From assembly GCA_030847615.1 (NCBI GenBank), contig JAUMIR010000001.1, positions 384,196,687-384,260,686 of the forward strand: DNA of 64,000 nt. Reading direction: 5' to 3'. The translations under genes and the position numbers were made by a program. Below the pieces are notes generated by a model. It did no database searches and was not told where the DNA came from. It worked only from the letters and a program-made list of their open reading frames with translations. The DNA is from Gambelia wislizenii. Lineage: Eukaryota; Chordata; Lepidosauria; Squamata; Crotaphytidae. Each line of letters starts with the position of its first letter. Positions within the stretch are counted from its first letter, which is position 1. Below are positions 20,915 to 32,078 of this stretch, piece by piece.

Positions 20915-21857
20915 TTGTTGGAAATTATATGCCCACTATTATACACATATGCATACACATACACACATGCACTGTTTTGGTGTGATATTGTTCTAGAGGA
21001 ACTATGCTGTAAGCCTTCTCAAAGTTTGCAATCCTGTAATACTGTTTTTTTCCCACTTGAAAATTGTTCTGATTGGATTGACAATTCTGCCTTCCATCTA
21101 TCTGACTGTGACCGTAAGATAATAAATAAGTTGCAGCCTGCCAGTTATAAAAAATACTTCAATCTACATTTCCATTGGTTTAATTTTTATCTGAATCACT
21201 ACTGATGCTGATGACTATTAATTTGTTAAGGAAAAAAATAAACAAATTAATTTACTTTGAATTGTAGCTTTCACCTATGATACCAATGTAAATTAAGTTA
21301 AAAATGTGTTAGAAATCAACATATGGTATACCAGCAGTTCCCTAAATTACACAGATGAATCTTGTCTGTTGCATACTCCATATTTCAAACAAAATTCTAA
21401 ACTCTCTTCAGATTGTGCTTGCCCTCAGGTTACCTTAAATCAATTCTCAAAATAAGTCAACAAACCATAAAAAAAGGTCAACAAACCATTAAAAAGTGCA
21501 CCTCCATATCCTAAGGAAAAAAGCAAACTGCATTTCCATATTATTTTAAGCATCCATTTATAGGTGTGCACAATAGCTGTATCTAACTGTCTGTACTACA
21601 GTATCATGCCAAGTGACCTCTGTTACCATGATGAATATATGTTGCTTTCATTATCAGAAGTAGTATTTATTTATTTGACTTGTATCCCATCCCCTTTTCT
21701 CTTACTATGAGACCCAATGCTACTGTATTTTAGTTGCTAGAGAAATGTACTTTTCATGGCCTGCTTTTGGGTTTCCCATAGACATTGGGTTGACTGCTAT
21801 GGAACAGAAGGCCGGGCTAGATAAATCTTTATTCTGACTTCTCATGGCTCTTAGGTA
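20915..21857. other. Non-coding stretch with an antisense retroposon tail
   Basis: No coding signal. A 20-bp-scale duplication (GTCAACAAACCAT followed by an A-run, 21476-21499) occurs. About 21664-21715 is an antisense LINE/SINE 3' tail (TATTTATTTATTTGACTTGTATCCCATCC). Confidence 0.45.
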
Positions 21858-22236
21858 CAGGTTGACCCCTGTATTCATGGGACCAGTTCCCACAGTTTCA
21901 CTTATCCGCACCTGAAAAAAATGGCCTTTCTAGGCATTTTCTAGGTTCTCCAGTGTGATTCTATGGCAGAGGTGTCCAACCTGTGTCCCACCAGGTGTTC
22001 TGGACTATAGCTCACAGAATTCCTGACTATTGGATCAGCTGGCTCAGGCTTCTGGGTGTTGGAGTCCAAAACACATGGAGGGCCACAGGTTAGGCACCAC
22101 TGTTTTATGGTATGCTTCAGCTGGAAGTTGGGCCGGAAGTAATTTCTTCAATAGGGTTTGCTATTATTCATGGTTTCACATAACCATGATAAGTTAGGGA
22201 ATGTATCCCCCATGGATATTGGGCGAGGGGTGCCTG
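21858..22236. mobile_element. pogo/Tigger-like MITE containing a hAT MITE
   Basis: The left end CAGGTTGACCCCTGTATTC and the reverse complement of the right end CAGGCACCCCTCGCCCAATA are inverted termini, each flanked by TA (21856-21857, 22237-22238). About 240 bp belongs to this element once the internal hAT MITE is removed. Confidence 0.75.
21967..22102. mobile_element. 136-bp hAT MITE with 8-bp target duplication
   Basis: The termini CAGAGGTGTCCAACCTGTG and (reverse complement) CAGTGGTGCCTAACCTGTG are inverted repeats. Flanks TTCTATGG (21959-21966) and TTTTATGG (22103-22110) match at seven of eight bases. The body is a near-palindrome (TGTTCTGGACTATAGCTC against GTGTTGGAGTCCAAAACAC). Confidence 0.85.
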
Positions 22237-22274
22237 TACTTAAGAATCTTCTTACTAATAAGGATGATAGGAAG

Positions 22275-22490
22275 AGCCAGCATGATACAGTGGTTTGAGT
22301 GTTGGGCTAGAACTATGGGAGATCAGGGTTCAGTTCCCCACACAGCCATGGAAACCCACTTGTGCAAGTCACACTCTCTCAGAGGAAGCCAAAGGCAAAC
22401 CAACTCTGAAAAAAGTCTTGCCAGGAGAAGCCTGTGATAGGTGTGCCTTAGGGTTACCATAAGTCAGAAACTACTTGAACATAACAACAA
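22275..22490 (+). mobile_element. tRNA-derived SINE
   Basis: Same family as 14062-14290. The A-box region is ACAGTGGTTTGAGTGTTGGG and the B-box region is CAGGGTTCAGTTCCCC. The body is CAGCCATGGAAACCCACTTG, and the end GTCAGAAACTACTTGAACAT leads into an AACAACAACA tail. This is the best-preserved copy in the window. Confidence 0.88.
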
Positions 22491-22499
22491 CAAACAAAT

Positions 22500-24511
22500 A
22501 AAAGTTAAGGTGTGAGAGGGATTAATTACTTTGAAGCACACAAGAAAGGATGATGGAGTCAGTTGATACACAATTTTTAAAGCAAGCCATACAGCACACG
22601 GTAAGTGAATGGGTCATAGGTAATAGATGCCAAGAGGAACCTACATTTGTTATATGGTGAGGAAGAGAAGCAAAGTTAGAGTCATACATTGTGCTGTCTT
22701 GTTTTTCCTCACAACTACTTTGTGAAGTTGCTTGGGTGGAAAGATCTTCTGACCATCATCCAGAGAGCTTCATGGCTGAGGAATGCTTCACTCAGAGGTC
22801 CAGCTTCAAGGTCCAGCTGTCCAGCCACCACATCACTTTTCCAGAGTGAGTGATTGCTAAGGGGGTGTGAAATACATCAGGCATGAGTTGGAACTTCCCT
22901 GCTTAAATCAGCCACCTCTAGAACATATCTACAATACTATCCATCAAAAGCAAGAGAAGAGTGACAATCTGTTGCTGTGCTGTGAAGATTTTGTGCAAGA
23001 ATCCTACCTGCTGATTTCTGGAAATACTTCACAGGAACCACCTACGTGGACATCTAAGATAAACTTTTATGAAAATGGTTTTTAAAATGTAAATATCCTG
23101 AGGCAAAGGGAGTCAGATATTGTTAAACTTGACTCCCCGTCTTACTCATGCATTTAAATTAACCTTTATTAGGCTACCGGGTGGAAATTTAGAGTATTTG
23201 CTACCTAAACACCTGGCTTATCTGTGGGCAACCAACCTGGAAAAGTGAAGTGCCACAAAACACCTGTTATTGAGAAGAAACATGGGGGTTGCACGGATGT
23301 TTTCTTAAGAACTGAACTGAGCATCTGAATTTTGAATTGACATTAGGTAATGACAAGACCTGCCCAAAAACATTTTTGTGCTCTGAGTGAAGGTCAAGTC
23401 TGTGTCCTCTCCTCATTACATATATAGAAGGCAAGTGGGCTGGTGGTTGAACCTTACTTGAGTACAAGAGACAAGACAGAATCCTTCATTGTATTTGAGA
23501 TAGGAGGCAACTTCAGAGGAGGGAGGACAGGCTGCGTGACACATATAGCTCTCTTTTCCAATAAGGACTCCAGGGGAACAGCTGAAGGAGACTGCTGCCA
23601 CTCTTCACCCCACCCCACATCTGCTGCTTGAGGCAAGTTGGCTCCCTTTCCCTCAGCGTAGGCAATATAACAATATCCATACTTCTCATTCTCTTTCAGC
23701 TGTTAGCAAAAAAGCAGCTCAAGTTGGGTATCTTCTGCCATGGCCACAGTTGCATCCCAAGATGAGTACTTGAGGTTCCTGGGGCCAATCTATGCATCAA
23801 ATGTGGTGCCTGATTCCCCAGACCATAAACATAAAGATTAAAGAAAGGTTAACTTTTCTTACCTCCCAGATGAAAATCATAAAAGACACACAATTAAAAG
23901 AAAACCTTGTTAGCTTTTGGTTGCTGTTTATTGACTATATTAATAATAGCTTTGGGATATCTGTCCTTCAAGAAAACATGCTAACTGATAGAATGATATG
24001 CTTTCTTCTGCTGCTTAGATTGTAAAGTTAGTATGGGGGCCTTCAGTGGTTGTCATTAATTTTGTCTCTAGGACATCTATTGTATTGTCCCTAGATATGT
24101 TCTTGTTTTCTATTTTTTCTTGTTTGTTAGCCCTCTTCTGCATATATTATTACTCTACTTAATTACTATTTTTTTTAAAAAAAATAAATTTAAAAATGGA
24201 AGAAAGATGTGGAGGGAGTGCCAGCTGCACCAATGAGACTTCTTGAAAGGGGCCAGAGTTTTGATTCAGCACTCTTATTTCCTTCTTCAAACTTACTGAC
24301 TCTCCAGCAAAACTAGCTGTTGATAAACAGATAAAATTACAATAGCCTAGCAAACACTTGCCAAGTGGTAAAGTTATAGTGGATGAGTGGATCCACCTGC
24401 CTCCTTCCACCACTTATATAAAAACACATAGGTTTTGGCTGCTCCATGACCCTGCCTTTTGAGGGTAAAGAATCACCCAGCACAGGCAACCATATAACTG
24501 TGTGTCTGTCT
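22500..24511. other. Non-coding stretch with one old SINE-like relic
   Basis: About 22690-22800 has the phrases CCTCACAACTACTTTGTGAAG and GAGAGCTTCATGGCTGAGGA, typical of an old dispersed CORE-type SINE. Otherwise nothing is recognised, and open frames here have no identifiable content. Confidence 0.4.
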
Positions 24512-25033
24512 AGAATAGGATTAGGCAGCCTAGTGCTCTCCCAAGGCTTTGGACCACATTTCCCATAAACCCCTGTCAGCATGGCAAATGATTGGGAATT
24601 TGAAGAGCTGTAGCATAAAAACCTGTGCATATCCTATAACTGTCCTGATTTGGCAGGTGAGTCCTGATTAATCCTCCATCATCCCATGCTGCTATCTGCT
24701 TTAAAATGTCCCAATTTCTCTCTTCACCTCCCACTTTCTCCTTTTGTCCTAGGCTTACTTCAAATGTTGCAAACTGAGCTCCATGCGCAAAAGTAGTTTG
24801 CACTTAATTAACTCAGTAGTGGGAGAAGAGAGGAGGGGGTAGAATCTTGCCCATCCCAGTAGACTCAGACAAAAACAAACTGCTGCAGCCTCTCCTAGCT
24901 TGTGTGTGCTTCCTCATTAATAACTTTTGCCATTTTGAGCACACTCTGATGTTGCTTGGCTACACAAGTCCCAGTTTTCATTTGTGAAATGAAATGAAGG
25001 GTATGCATCTGGAAGACATCAGGTTGCCTACTC
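24512..25033. mobile_element. hAT-type MITE split by unidentified insertion
   Basis: The left end TAGGATTAGGCAGCCTAGTG and the reverse complement of the right end CAGGAGTAGGCAACCTGATG are inverted repeats of the family seen at 21967. About 390 bp of unidentified sequence (roughly 24615-25000) separates the halves. Confidence 0.55.
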
Positions 25034-27759
25034 CTGGACTGAAGACCACATTATACATGATGTGGTGACCTCAATGGGTGTGGAACTGAAACCTGCCCCT
25101 CTAGCTCACAACAACTGCAATTGCCTGGATATGTGTCTTAGCTGGGTCAGTAATTCTTATAATCACACTGACAAGAAAAGCACTACCATGATAATAGCAG
25201 TGACATCACTGATGTCTCGGCATTAGCTCAGCACAGTGCACACACCAGTTTCTCCATGGATTCACAGACACCTGCCTAGCAGAACCTATGGATTACAAAT
25301 GGATTACTCAGTGACTGAAGGAGGGAACACTGTGTGAACAGGGCTTTGGTGTAGCACAATAGGATAGTACTAAATTAGGATCATGACAAAGAATTCCTAG
25401 AGCAACTCAGTGCAGCCCTAGTTACATACAACAGTTAACCTCTCAAAACATAAGGCTGAGGATGTTCCCACATAAGGCTTTTGTGATGGAACTGCCCTGC
25501 CTCATTGATGGAATTTTATAGGAGGTCCAGAGGACAACCATTTCCATTTGCAATCCTTCCTGGTTTTCCTGTTGCTGCTGCTTCTTTCCCCCTCAACAAA
25601 CAAACAAACAAAACAGCCTGTTATTATCAGGATTAGTTCCTGCCATTGCCTGTTCTTGCCATTTATTGTATTGTTCTGTAACCTTGCTATTAATTGTGTT
25701 TTCATTGTTTTTGTACTTGTTAAAGAATACTTTGTAGCAATGGTGGAAAGGGGAGTATAACAGTCACTGTGGGAATGGTGAGATAAGCTGGCAACTACAG
25801 AGTTTTCTTGAGAAAAATGAGATGGACACTTGTATGGGAAGAGGAGGTCAGGGGATGATGGATAACCAATAGCCTTGTGGCCCACCAGAGTTCATAGATT
25901 GCAAAATGCTTTTAGTATACTGTCTGCCCTCTGAGTTTCAATCCTGAGCAACAACCTTGTATGATATGCTTTCTGGATAACTGTGCCAATACTGTTTTCT
26001 GTTTAACCCTGAAACTGCTGGACACTGCATCTGGCAATGCAAGTACATGATAGTTGTGGAGGAAAGGATGTTAAACTGGCACAGTACATTTGGTGGGAAG
26101 TGCTAGGGACTGATCATTGTTCCAGATGCACCCTGAGTCATCCCAGGAAGACATGACCTTTTCAGTAATAAACATCCATAGTAGGAAACATGACGGTAGT
26201 GATGATGATGTTGGGCATGCAGTTTTTAGATGCAAATGAAGATGTGGATTTCTGTGTTCCATTTACCTGGCCATGGGACTCAAACTGCTGCAGCATTCCC
26301 TAACAATGTCCCCATGACACACCCTTCAAAGATGGATCACTTAATGAAAAGATCTACAATACTTACCTTCTTCCAAACCTAACTAAATGTCATAAAGTTA
26401 GTAAATTCTCTGCACAGCCAAAAAACAACAAATTGGCCACCTGGAAAATCACAGTGGTTTTGTGGAAGGCTTTCAGTAAACAGATTGCCAAGCTAAAAAT
26501 ATTCTATTATGCCTCGCCTTATAGGGAGGGGTTTGTTAGAATGTGTGGTGTTTGCTCTCTAATACTGTTCTCAATTTGAAAAATGCAAAAGTACATTTCT
26601 TGGTTGATTCCTGACCTTATGAACCAAATGCATTTACATTTTGCAAGCACTATAAGCCCAATCAAAGAAATGGTTGCGGATCCATTGAAAACAGTCTGTG
26701 CCTAATGCTTCTTTGAACTCAGTGAGATTTCAGAAAAATATCTCAATTCACATTACCCAGTGTAGCTAAGGAACTTCTTTGGCCTGAAAGCATGTGCATT
26801 ATGATTTATTGGTAGGTTCAATAAAAGCGATTACATTATCAACCTTGCACATGCTATTTCTCCTGGGAAATGCAGAACAACATTTATTGCCATGAGACAT
26901 TTAAAGTGCTTCAATGTATGATCTATTGTGCTAAGATGCAGCAGTTTTTTATGGCTTAAATGTAAGAAACCTTGTAATAATAGTGAAAAACTATTTTTGA
27001 CATTGTTTTTTATCAAATGCAACTGCCAAACCAGTCAAAGTTAATAAGACACATAATAGGAGTTATGTTATGCATGAAATAATGTAAAGAAGCAAATTGC
27101 CAGGGTAATGAACACCTTACTCTATCTTTAACTGACTCTTCTGTGGGAAATTACAATAGGTTGCATGCAAAGAAAGATGGGGGCAGGAATATACAATAGA
27201 ATGAAGCCATTTTGAGTGCCCTTTTAGAACACTAGCACTAATCACTGACCATTCCTCTATACTCCAAACATCTACTAAGAATATTTTTTGAATAGTACTG
27301 GAGGCTGAATGTGGTCATACATAGCAAGAGTCCCTTGTGGTGTCTGGAAGGAAACTTGCTAGCTTCTCCATGGTGGGAGTGGAGAAATCTGAAACCACAC
27401 TGGCACAAGTAACTATGCACCTGTTACCTTCCCTGACACTCACCTCTTCTTTGATAGTTCAATAATTGGCTGATTATTGACAGTCCACATGGTTGGCAGT
27501 AGACCAGGGATTCCCAAACAGAAGGAACCAAAGATTACTCAGAAAACCTAAGGCAGTAGCCAGCCCAAATTCCCAAAAGACACTCCCAGGAAAGGATTAT
27601 ACAAATTCCCCTGGAACTGATTAGTTAGAGAGAAATGGGATAATTCTCATGGACATTCACAGAAATGAGTCACTTAACAATCCCATCAAGGTAGCTGGAC
27701 ACTCTTTGCATGCAAAACTGATTTTTCCTTACACCTTTTCCTAAAACAATAGAGGTTTG
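25034..27759. other. Non-coding stretch, no gene seen
   Basis: No coding signal. An (AAAC)n run lies near 25595-25613. Nothing else is recognisable on either strand. Confidence 0.4.
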
Positions 27760-27809
27760 CCTGAGACTCATCAGTTTTAATGTTCCTGAGACTCATCAGT
27801 TTTAATGTT
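27760..27809. repeat. 25-bp perfect tandem duplication
   Basis: The unit beginning CCTGAGACTCATCAGTTTTA occurs at 27760-27784 and 27785-27809 without mismatch. Confidence 0.9.
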
Positions 27810-28299
27810 CATTAATGATCATTAACACACCCTGAGATCCATTGTTTAACCCTGGGAAACTCACCCCTTTAGGAGAATTATAGAATATAAATATCACCCT
27901 AAAACAGAGCCAAAGTGTGCACAGATCCCTTCCTCCCACCACTCCACCAGTCTGCCACCAGGGTTGCAGTTTCTATATAAATCTCTGCTTGTCTTATAGG
28001 TATAGCATAGCCCATCATCCTGCACGCTATTCCTCTATCCCAATTCTCCCTATTTTCTTCAATAGCCTTGTGTGATTGCTTGAAGCCTGAGCATGTGTGT
28101 GTGTGTGTGTTCCCTTGATTATTTTTCAATTAAAAACATTTTTATTTCTTCCCTTGGCTTGGATCTTTTGACCTGTGTATCTGGTATACTAGTATACACA
28201 AGTCAAAAGATCCCCACAGTCACCTGACCTCTTGCTGCCATATTGAGCTAATTATATTTCCCCATATTAAAATTTGGACACTAGTGGGCTCCCCACACA
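27810..28299 (+). mobile_element. LTR-like sequence, copy 1 of 3
   Basis: Shares an ordered set of phrases with 28760-29285 and 33190-33678: a TATA-like GAATATAAATAT (27883-27894), GTGTGCACAGA, AGCCTTGTGTGATTGCTT, a polyadenylation-like CAATTAAAAAC (28127-28137), a CTGGTATACTAGTATACAC block, and a CTCCCCACACA end. The TATA, poly(A)-signal and CA-end arrangement suggests a solo LTR, but I found no target duplication or primer site. The class is unresolved. Confidence 0.5.
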
Positions 28300-28759
28300 A
28301 TTTGGGCAACACACCTCTAGGAGACAGCAGAGGAAGAAACAGATAGTTAGGACCCCTTGTTGTTAGTAAGGCTGACAGTTCTGCTTCCATAGACCTCAGA
28401 AATTGACATATAATATCATTGGTGTATTAGTAAATTGGCATATTAATACTTGGTTCATTGATGTGGCCTTCCACAAGGGAAAAAGCATGATGGTCTCAGA
28501 AAGATCAGCCAAGTGCCATACTTTGCCCTAGGGAAGACTAAGACCAAGTATTAAAGGTCAAAAGGACACAATCTTCACTGTACATCTGAAAGATAATAAT
28601 GGATGGATGAATCCTTTGTGTGTTGGTTTTGAAATTTCCTGTCCTTAATCCCCAAACTTAAGAAAAAGAAAGCTCAAGCTTTTTAAATCCAATCACCGGA
28701 CATTAAGAATAGTTTGCAACACATTAGCATTTTTGCACAACTATTGTCAAGACTAAGAA
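28300..28759. other. Non-coding stretch, no feature seen
   Basis: Separates two LTR-like copies. No internal retroviral or retrotransposon coding sequence is visible, so the two are not an obvious LTR pair. Confidence 0.45.
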
Positions 28760-29285
28760 ACTCATTGTGCAATCCATGGAGGCTCATGGAATCTATTGTT
28801 CAAACCCAGGAGGCTTAGTCTCCCCTCAGGACATATTTGGGAATATAAATATGACCCTCAAAATCTCCCTCAATGTGCACAGACTCCAGTTCAAGGGGAA
28901 ATTCTGTCCCCCTGTGTAGCCACTCCAGATTCCTGAATCCACTCTGCCAGATTGACTAATGAATTCCAGACTACAGGACAGGTCATATCACCCACAACAA
29001 ATCCTCTTGCTACACTCTATCCAAGTTGCCTTGTGTGAATGCTTCTTGTGTGACTGTGTGTATGTTTGGTGTTAATTTTTGAACTCTTAATAAAAACCAT
29101 AGTTAATTTCACATGTGTGTATTCCATCCAGGCTGGATGGATACATAGTATACATAGTATACTAGTATACATAGTATACATAGTATACATAGGATGTATA
29201 CTGGTATACATAGGTTCAAGATTCCCTTGTTAACCCCCATCACATTGCTAAAGTTGGGTTGCTGCTAACTTCCCCAACATATTAA
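28760..29285 (+). mobile_element. LTR-like sequence, copy 2 of 3
   Basis: TATA-like GAATATAAATAT (28841-28852), ATGTGCACAGACTCC, GCCTTGTGTGAATGCTTCTT, and AATAAA (29089-29094). The GTATAC block is expanded into a minisatellite. The right end is diverged compared with copy 1. Confidence 0.5.
29138..29213. repeat. GTATACATA minisatellite
   Basis: About eight imperfect repeats of the 9-base motif (a)GTATACATA, self-complementary at GTATAC. The same site in copies 1 and 3 of the LTR-like family holds only one or two motifs. Confidence 0.85.
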
Positions 29286-29382
29286 AAACTCAATATTTTC
29301 TTGGAATTTCCAGGAGCATTTTGGTTAACATTGTGTGTTCCCTCTTGGTCTTGCCTGCTCTGTTGCTTCCTTACCTATAGAC

Positions 29383-29845
29383 TTAGAATCATAGAATCAT
29401 AGAGTTGGAAGAGACTACAAGGGCATATAGTCCAGCCCCCTGCTATTCAGGAATACACAATCAAAGCACCACAGACAGATGGCCATCCAGCCTCTGTTTA
29501 AAGACCTCCAAAGAAGAAGACACGACTATACTCTGAGGCAGTGTATTCCACTGCTGAACAGCTCTTACTGTCAGGAAATTCTTCCTAATGTTTAGGTGGA
29601 ATCTCTTTTCCTGTAGTTTGAAACCACTGCTCTGTGTCCAAGTCTCTGGAGCAGCAGAAAACAAACTTGCTCCATCCTCAGTACAACATCCCTTCAAATA
29701 TCTAAACATGGCTATCATGTCACCTCTTAACCTTCTCTTCTCCAGGCTAAACATACCCAGCTCCCTAAGCCACTCCTCATAGGGCATGGCCTCTAGACCT
29801 CCCACCATTTTGGTCACCCTCCTCTGGACACATTCCAACTTGTCT
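29383..29845 (-). mobile_element. CR1 LINE 3' end, antisense
   Basis: Minus-strand translation (29838-29464) is an uninterrupted CR1 C-terminus: VQRRVTKMVGGLEAMPYEEW, LFSLEKRRLRGDMIAMF-like blocks, and AVQQWNTLPQSI, ending in a stop. The 3' tail (GAATCATAGAATCATAGAGTTGG in plus strand) is the CR1 octamer repeat. It is better preserved than the copy at 6.7-8.1 kb. Confidence 0.93.
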
Positions 29846-29849
29846 TGAA

Positions 29850-30745
29850 ATTCTCTGCATTGGCTTCACTTGCTATCGTGCACTTTTCTTCTTCCCCTCA
29901 TGTAGCCAGTGGCAGCACACCCTATCTCTCCCAAAGACATGGGGTGGGTGAGTCACCAACAAATAAATATTATTCTCTTTACTAAGGATGGTCTTTGCTG
30001 ATACTTCCAAGTATTTGCTTTCATGCAAGTCAATGTCTCCACAACAATGAAAATGAGTGTGTGGATGAGGTATCCTCATACCAAAGGGTTGTTGCGAAGA
30101 GGTGTGTTTCTGTTATTTATGCTTAGATTTGGAGAAAATTTAGGTTCTAAGATAAACTTCTCCAAACCCCAACATAAAGGAAAGAAAATCATGCTAGTCT
30201 CTTCAGAGTTCTACCTGTACCAAAGGACTAGGCATTGGGGGGTGAGGGGGAGGTTTGTGTTAATTCTACAATTGTCTAATGATAAGATAGCTCTGACCCC
30301 AGTTTCAGTTTGCTAATAAGCCCTTCTGCTCAATTGCTTCCTAGCTCTCTGGAGTCCGACTTACAACAACAAAGTGTCGAACTACATGTTATGTTTCACA
30401 TGACACTGATTTCATTTGAAAATGGTTGTATCATCTTGAATGTCTCAAAATTTCCCCACAACATTTAGGCCCAGGTAAGCAACTGTGGAAAACTAGGGGC
30501 TTACATTAGCCCCCAGTTGACTTTGGAGGGCTGCATCCACCCATGCATCTGTTCCCACAACAATGTTACCAATTTTTTTTTACCCCGGGGGTTCAGGAAG
30601 CCTTGAAAGATGGTGGAAATGCTCTCCACATCTGCAAGAGGTCATTTGGGGGCATTTTCAAGCAAAACATGGTCCCAGCACCCCAAGACAATATTTTGGG
30701 GAAATTTTTTAAATTTTCCAAAAACCTTATGGACCCTTAATTCAG
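29850..30745. other. Non-coding stretch, no feature seen
   Basis: Short open frames without recognisable content; no repeat identified. Confidence 0.45.
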
Positions 30746-30938
30746 TGCACCTAAGGCTTCCATTCTGTGGTATGAGTGTTGGACTCCATGAGACCACGGT
30801 TCAAATCCATGCTCAGCCATGGAAACTCTCTCTGTGTTAAGAGGACAGGAATGACAAACCTCCTTTGAATACATCATTCCAAGCAAACCCCATGATATGG
30901 CTGCTATATGTTGGAGCTGACTTGAAGTCAGGCACATA

Positions 30939-31885
30939 TGAGGTCTGTCTCTTAAATAACGATACTATGTTTCCACCTTTCAGACATATCAGGGAGAACT
31001 GATTGTGAATGCTTGAGTGGTGACCTTGAACATGTTTGAACCTGCATGACGAACATCAACACTCTCAGCCCTTCAGTTAATTGTCAGTTGTCATTTAAAG
31101 CAGCTGTGTTGTCTGTTGTGTGCCAAAAATGTTAAGCTAAAAAGGCAAGCAACGTGACATTCTGCAGCAACCTGAGGTGGACCCAAACCTTTTTCAAAAA
31201 ACTCATCACTTGTGATGACACCTGGATCTTCCAGTATGATCCTGAGACAAAGCGACAGTCAATGCACTGGAAAACACCATCATCACCAAGAATGAAAAAA
31301 GCACATCAAAGCAAGTCCACATTCAAAAGCAATGCTCATTGAGGTTTTTTTTTTTTTTTTTTTTTTACATCAAAAGTGTAATTTTGGCAGAATGGGTCCC
31401 AGAAGGCAGAACAGTGAACCAGCATTTTTCTAAGGAAGCTGAGAGAAAGAGTCAGAGGGGTAAAAAGGCCAGAATTGTGGAAAAAATGGTTTCATTCTTC
31501 ATCAGGACAATGGGCCTGCTCACACAGCACTTTCTGTGAAGCAGTATTGGGCTGATAAATGCTTGAACATCCATCCTACACTTGAACATCCTCCATATTC
31601 TCCAGATTTGGCACCATGCAACTTTTTTCTTTTCCCTAAAATGAAATCCGTGCTTAAAGGAATACGTTTTGAGTCAATTGATGCAATACCAAGAAAATGG
31701 CAGATGTGTTGAAACAGCTGACAGAAAGTGATCTGCTCCATGCCTTCAACCACTGGAGAACAAGACTGCATTGGTGTATGAGTGTGAACAGGGAGTATAT
31801 TGAAGGCAACAAACATTAGAATTGTAATACATATAAATAAAGATGAGTTATCATATCAGTTTCATTATTTAATAGGCAGACCCCA
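30939..31885 (+). mobile_element. mariner DNA transposon, deleted copy
   Basis: The termini TGAGGTCTGTCTCTTAAATA and (reverse complement) TGGGGTCTGCCTATTAAATA are inverted repeats. Flanking TA dinucleotides (30937-30938, 31886-31887) give the mariner target duplication. The unit is 947 bp, shorter than the roughly 1.3 kb of a full mariner. It lacks most of the transposase N-terminus and holds a T-run of about 23 bases at 31343-31366. Confidence 0.93.
31154..31715 (+). pseudogene. mariner transposase, C-terminal remnant
   Basis: The DNA-binding N-terminus is gone. The catalytic region is readable in pieces with frameshifts. LITCDDTWIFQYDPETKRQS (31193-31252) holds the first Asp, and HQDNGPAHTALSVKQYWADK (31503 onward) the second. 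The PYSPDLAPCNFFLFPKMKS block (31591-31647) has Asn where mariners have the third catalytic Asp. By my count 37 residues lie between the second Asp and this Asn, against 34 in classical mariners; this may reflect subfamily or insertion. A frameshift coincides with the T-run near 31343. It is inactive. Confidence 0.9.
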
Positions 31886-31905
31886 TAACAGCAACAAACA
31901 TGCTC

Positions 31906-32044
31906 TATAAGACTTAATCCCTGCACTTCCCTGCAAATGTCTTTACATGCACCTTTTCCTCACCCACAATAAGGAGGCTGCCAATTAAATCCATAAGCCT
32001 TAATGTCTCAGCCATTAGCAGCATTAACAAAGCTGGAATTTCCC
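31906..32044. other. Short non-coding gap
   Basis: Nothing recognised between the SINE tail and the L2 terminal repeat. Confidence 0.4.
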
Positions 32045-32045
32045 T

Positions 32046-32078
<33 letters not shown>

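Larger units (their letters stand above)
30746..31905 (+). mobile_element. tRNA-derived SINE interrupted in its tail by mariner
   Basis: The SINE head and body (30750-30936) match the family at 14062 and 22275 (GGTATGAGTGTTGGACTCCA, CACGGTTCAAATCCATGCTC, CAGCCATGGAAACTC). The SINE end GACTTGAAGTCAGGCACATA is cut, and the ACA-rich tail resumes as ACAGCAACAAACA just after the mariner at 31888. The B box is near consensus, but the body is shortened. Confidence 0.8.

Noticed and set aside
22275..22350. Possible tRNA gene with A and B boxes
   Set aside because: It is the head of a SINE with the family body and tail downstream. The cloverleaf is not intact.
25548..25760. Leucine-rich 70-codon frame resembling a signal peptide
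   Set aside because: The leucine run comes from a CTG/CTT-rich stretch beside an (AAAC)n repeat; no continuation as a protein.
29138..29213. Regularly spaced repeat suggestive of a CRISPR-like array
   Set aside because: Nine-base units with no spacers, in eukaryotic repeat DNA: a minisatellite.
27810..29285. LTR-like copies 1 and 2 as a 5'/3' LTR pair of one element
   Set aside because: Only about 460 bp lies between them, with no gag, pol or primer site, and their divergence from each other is high.
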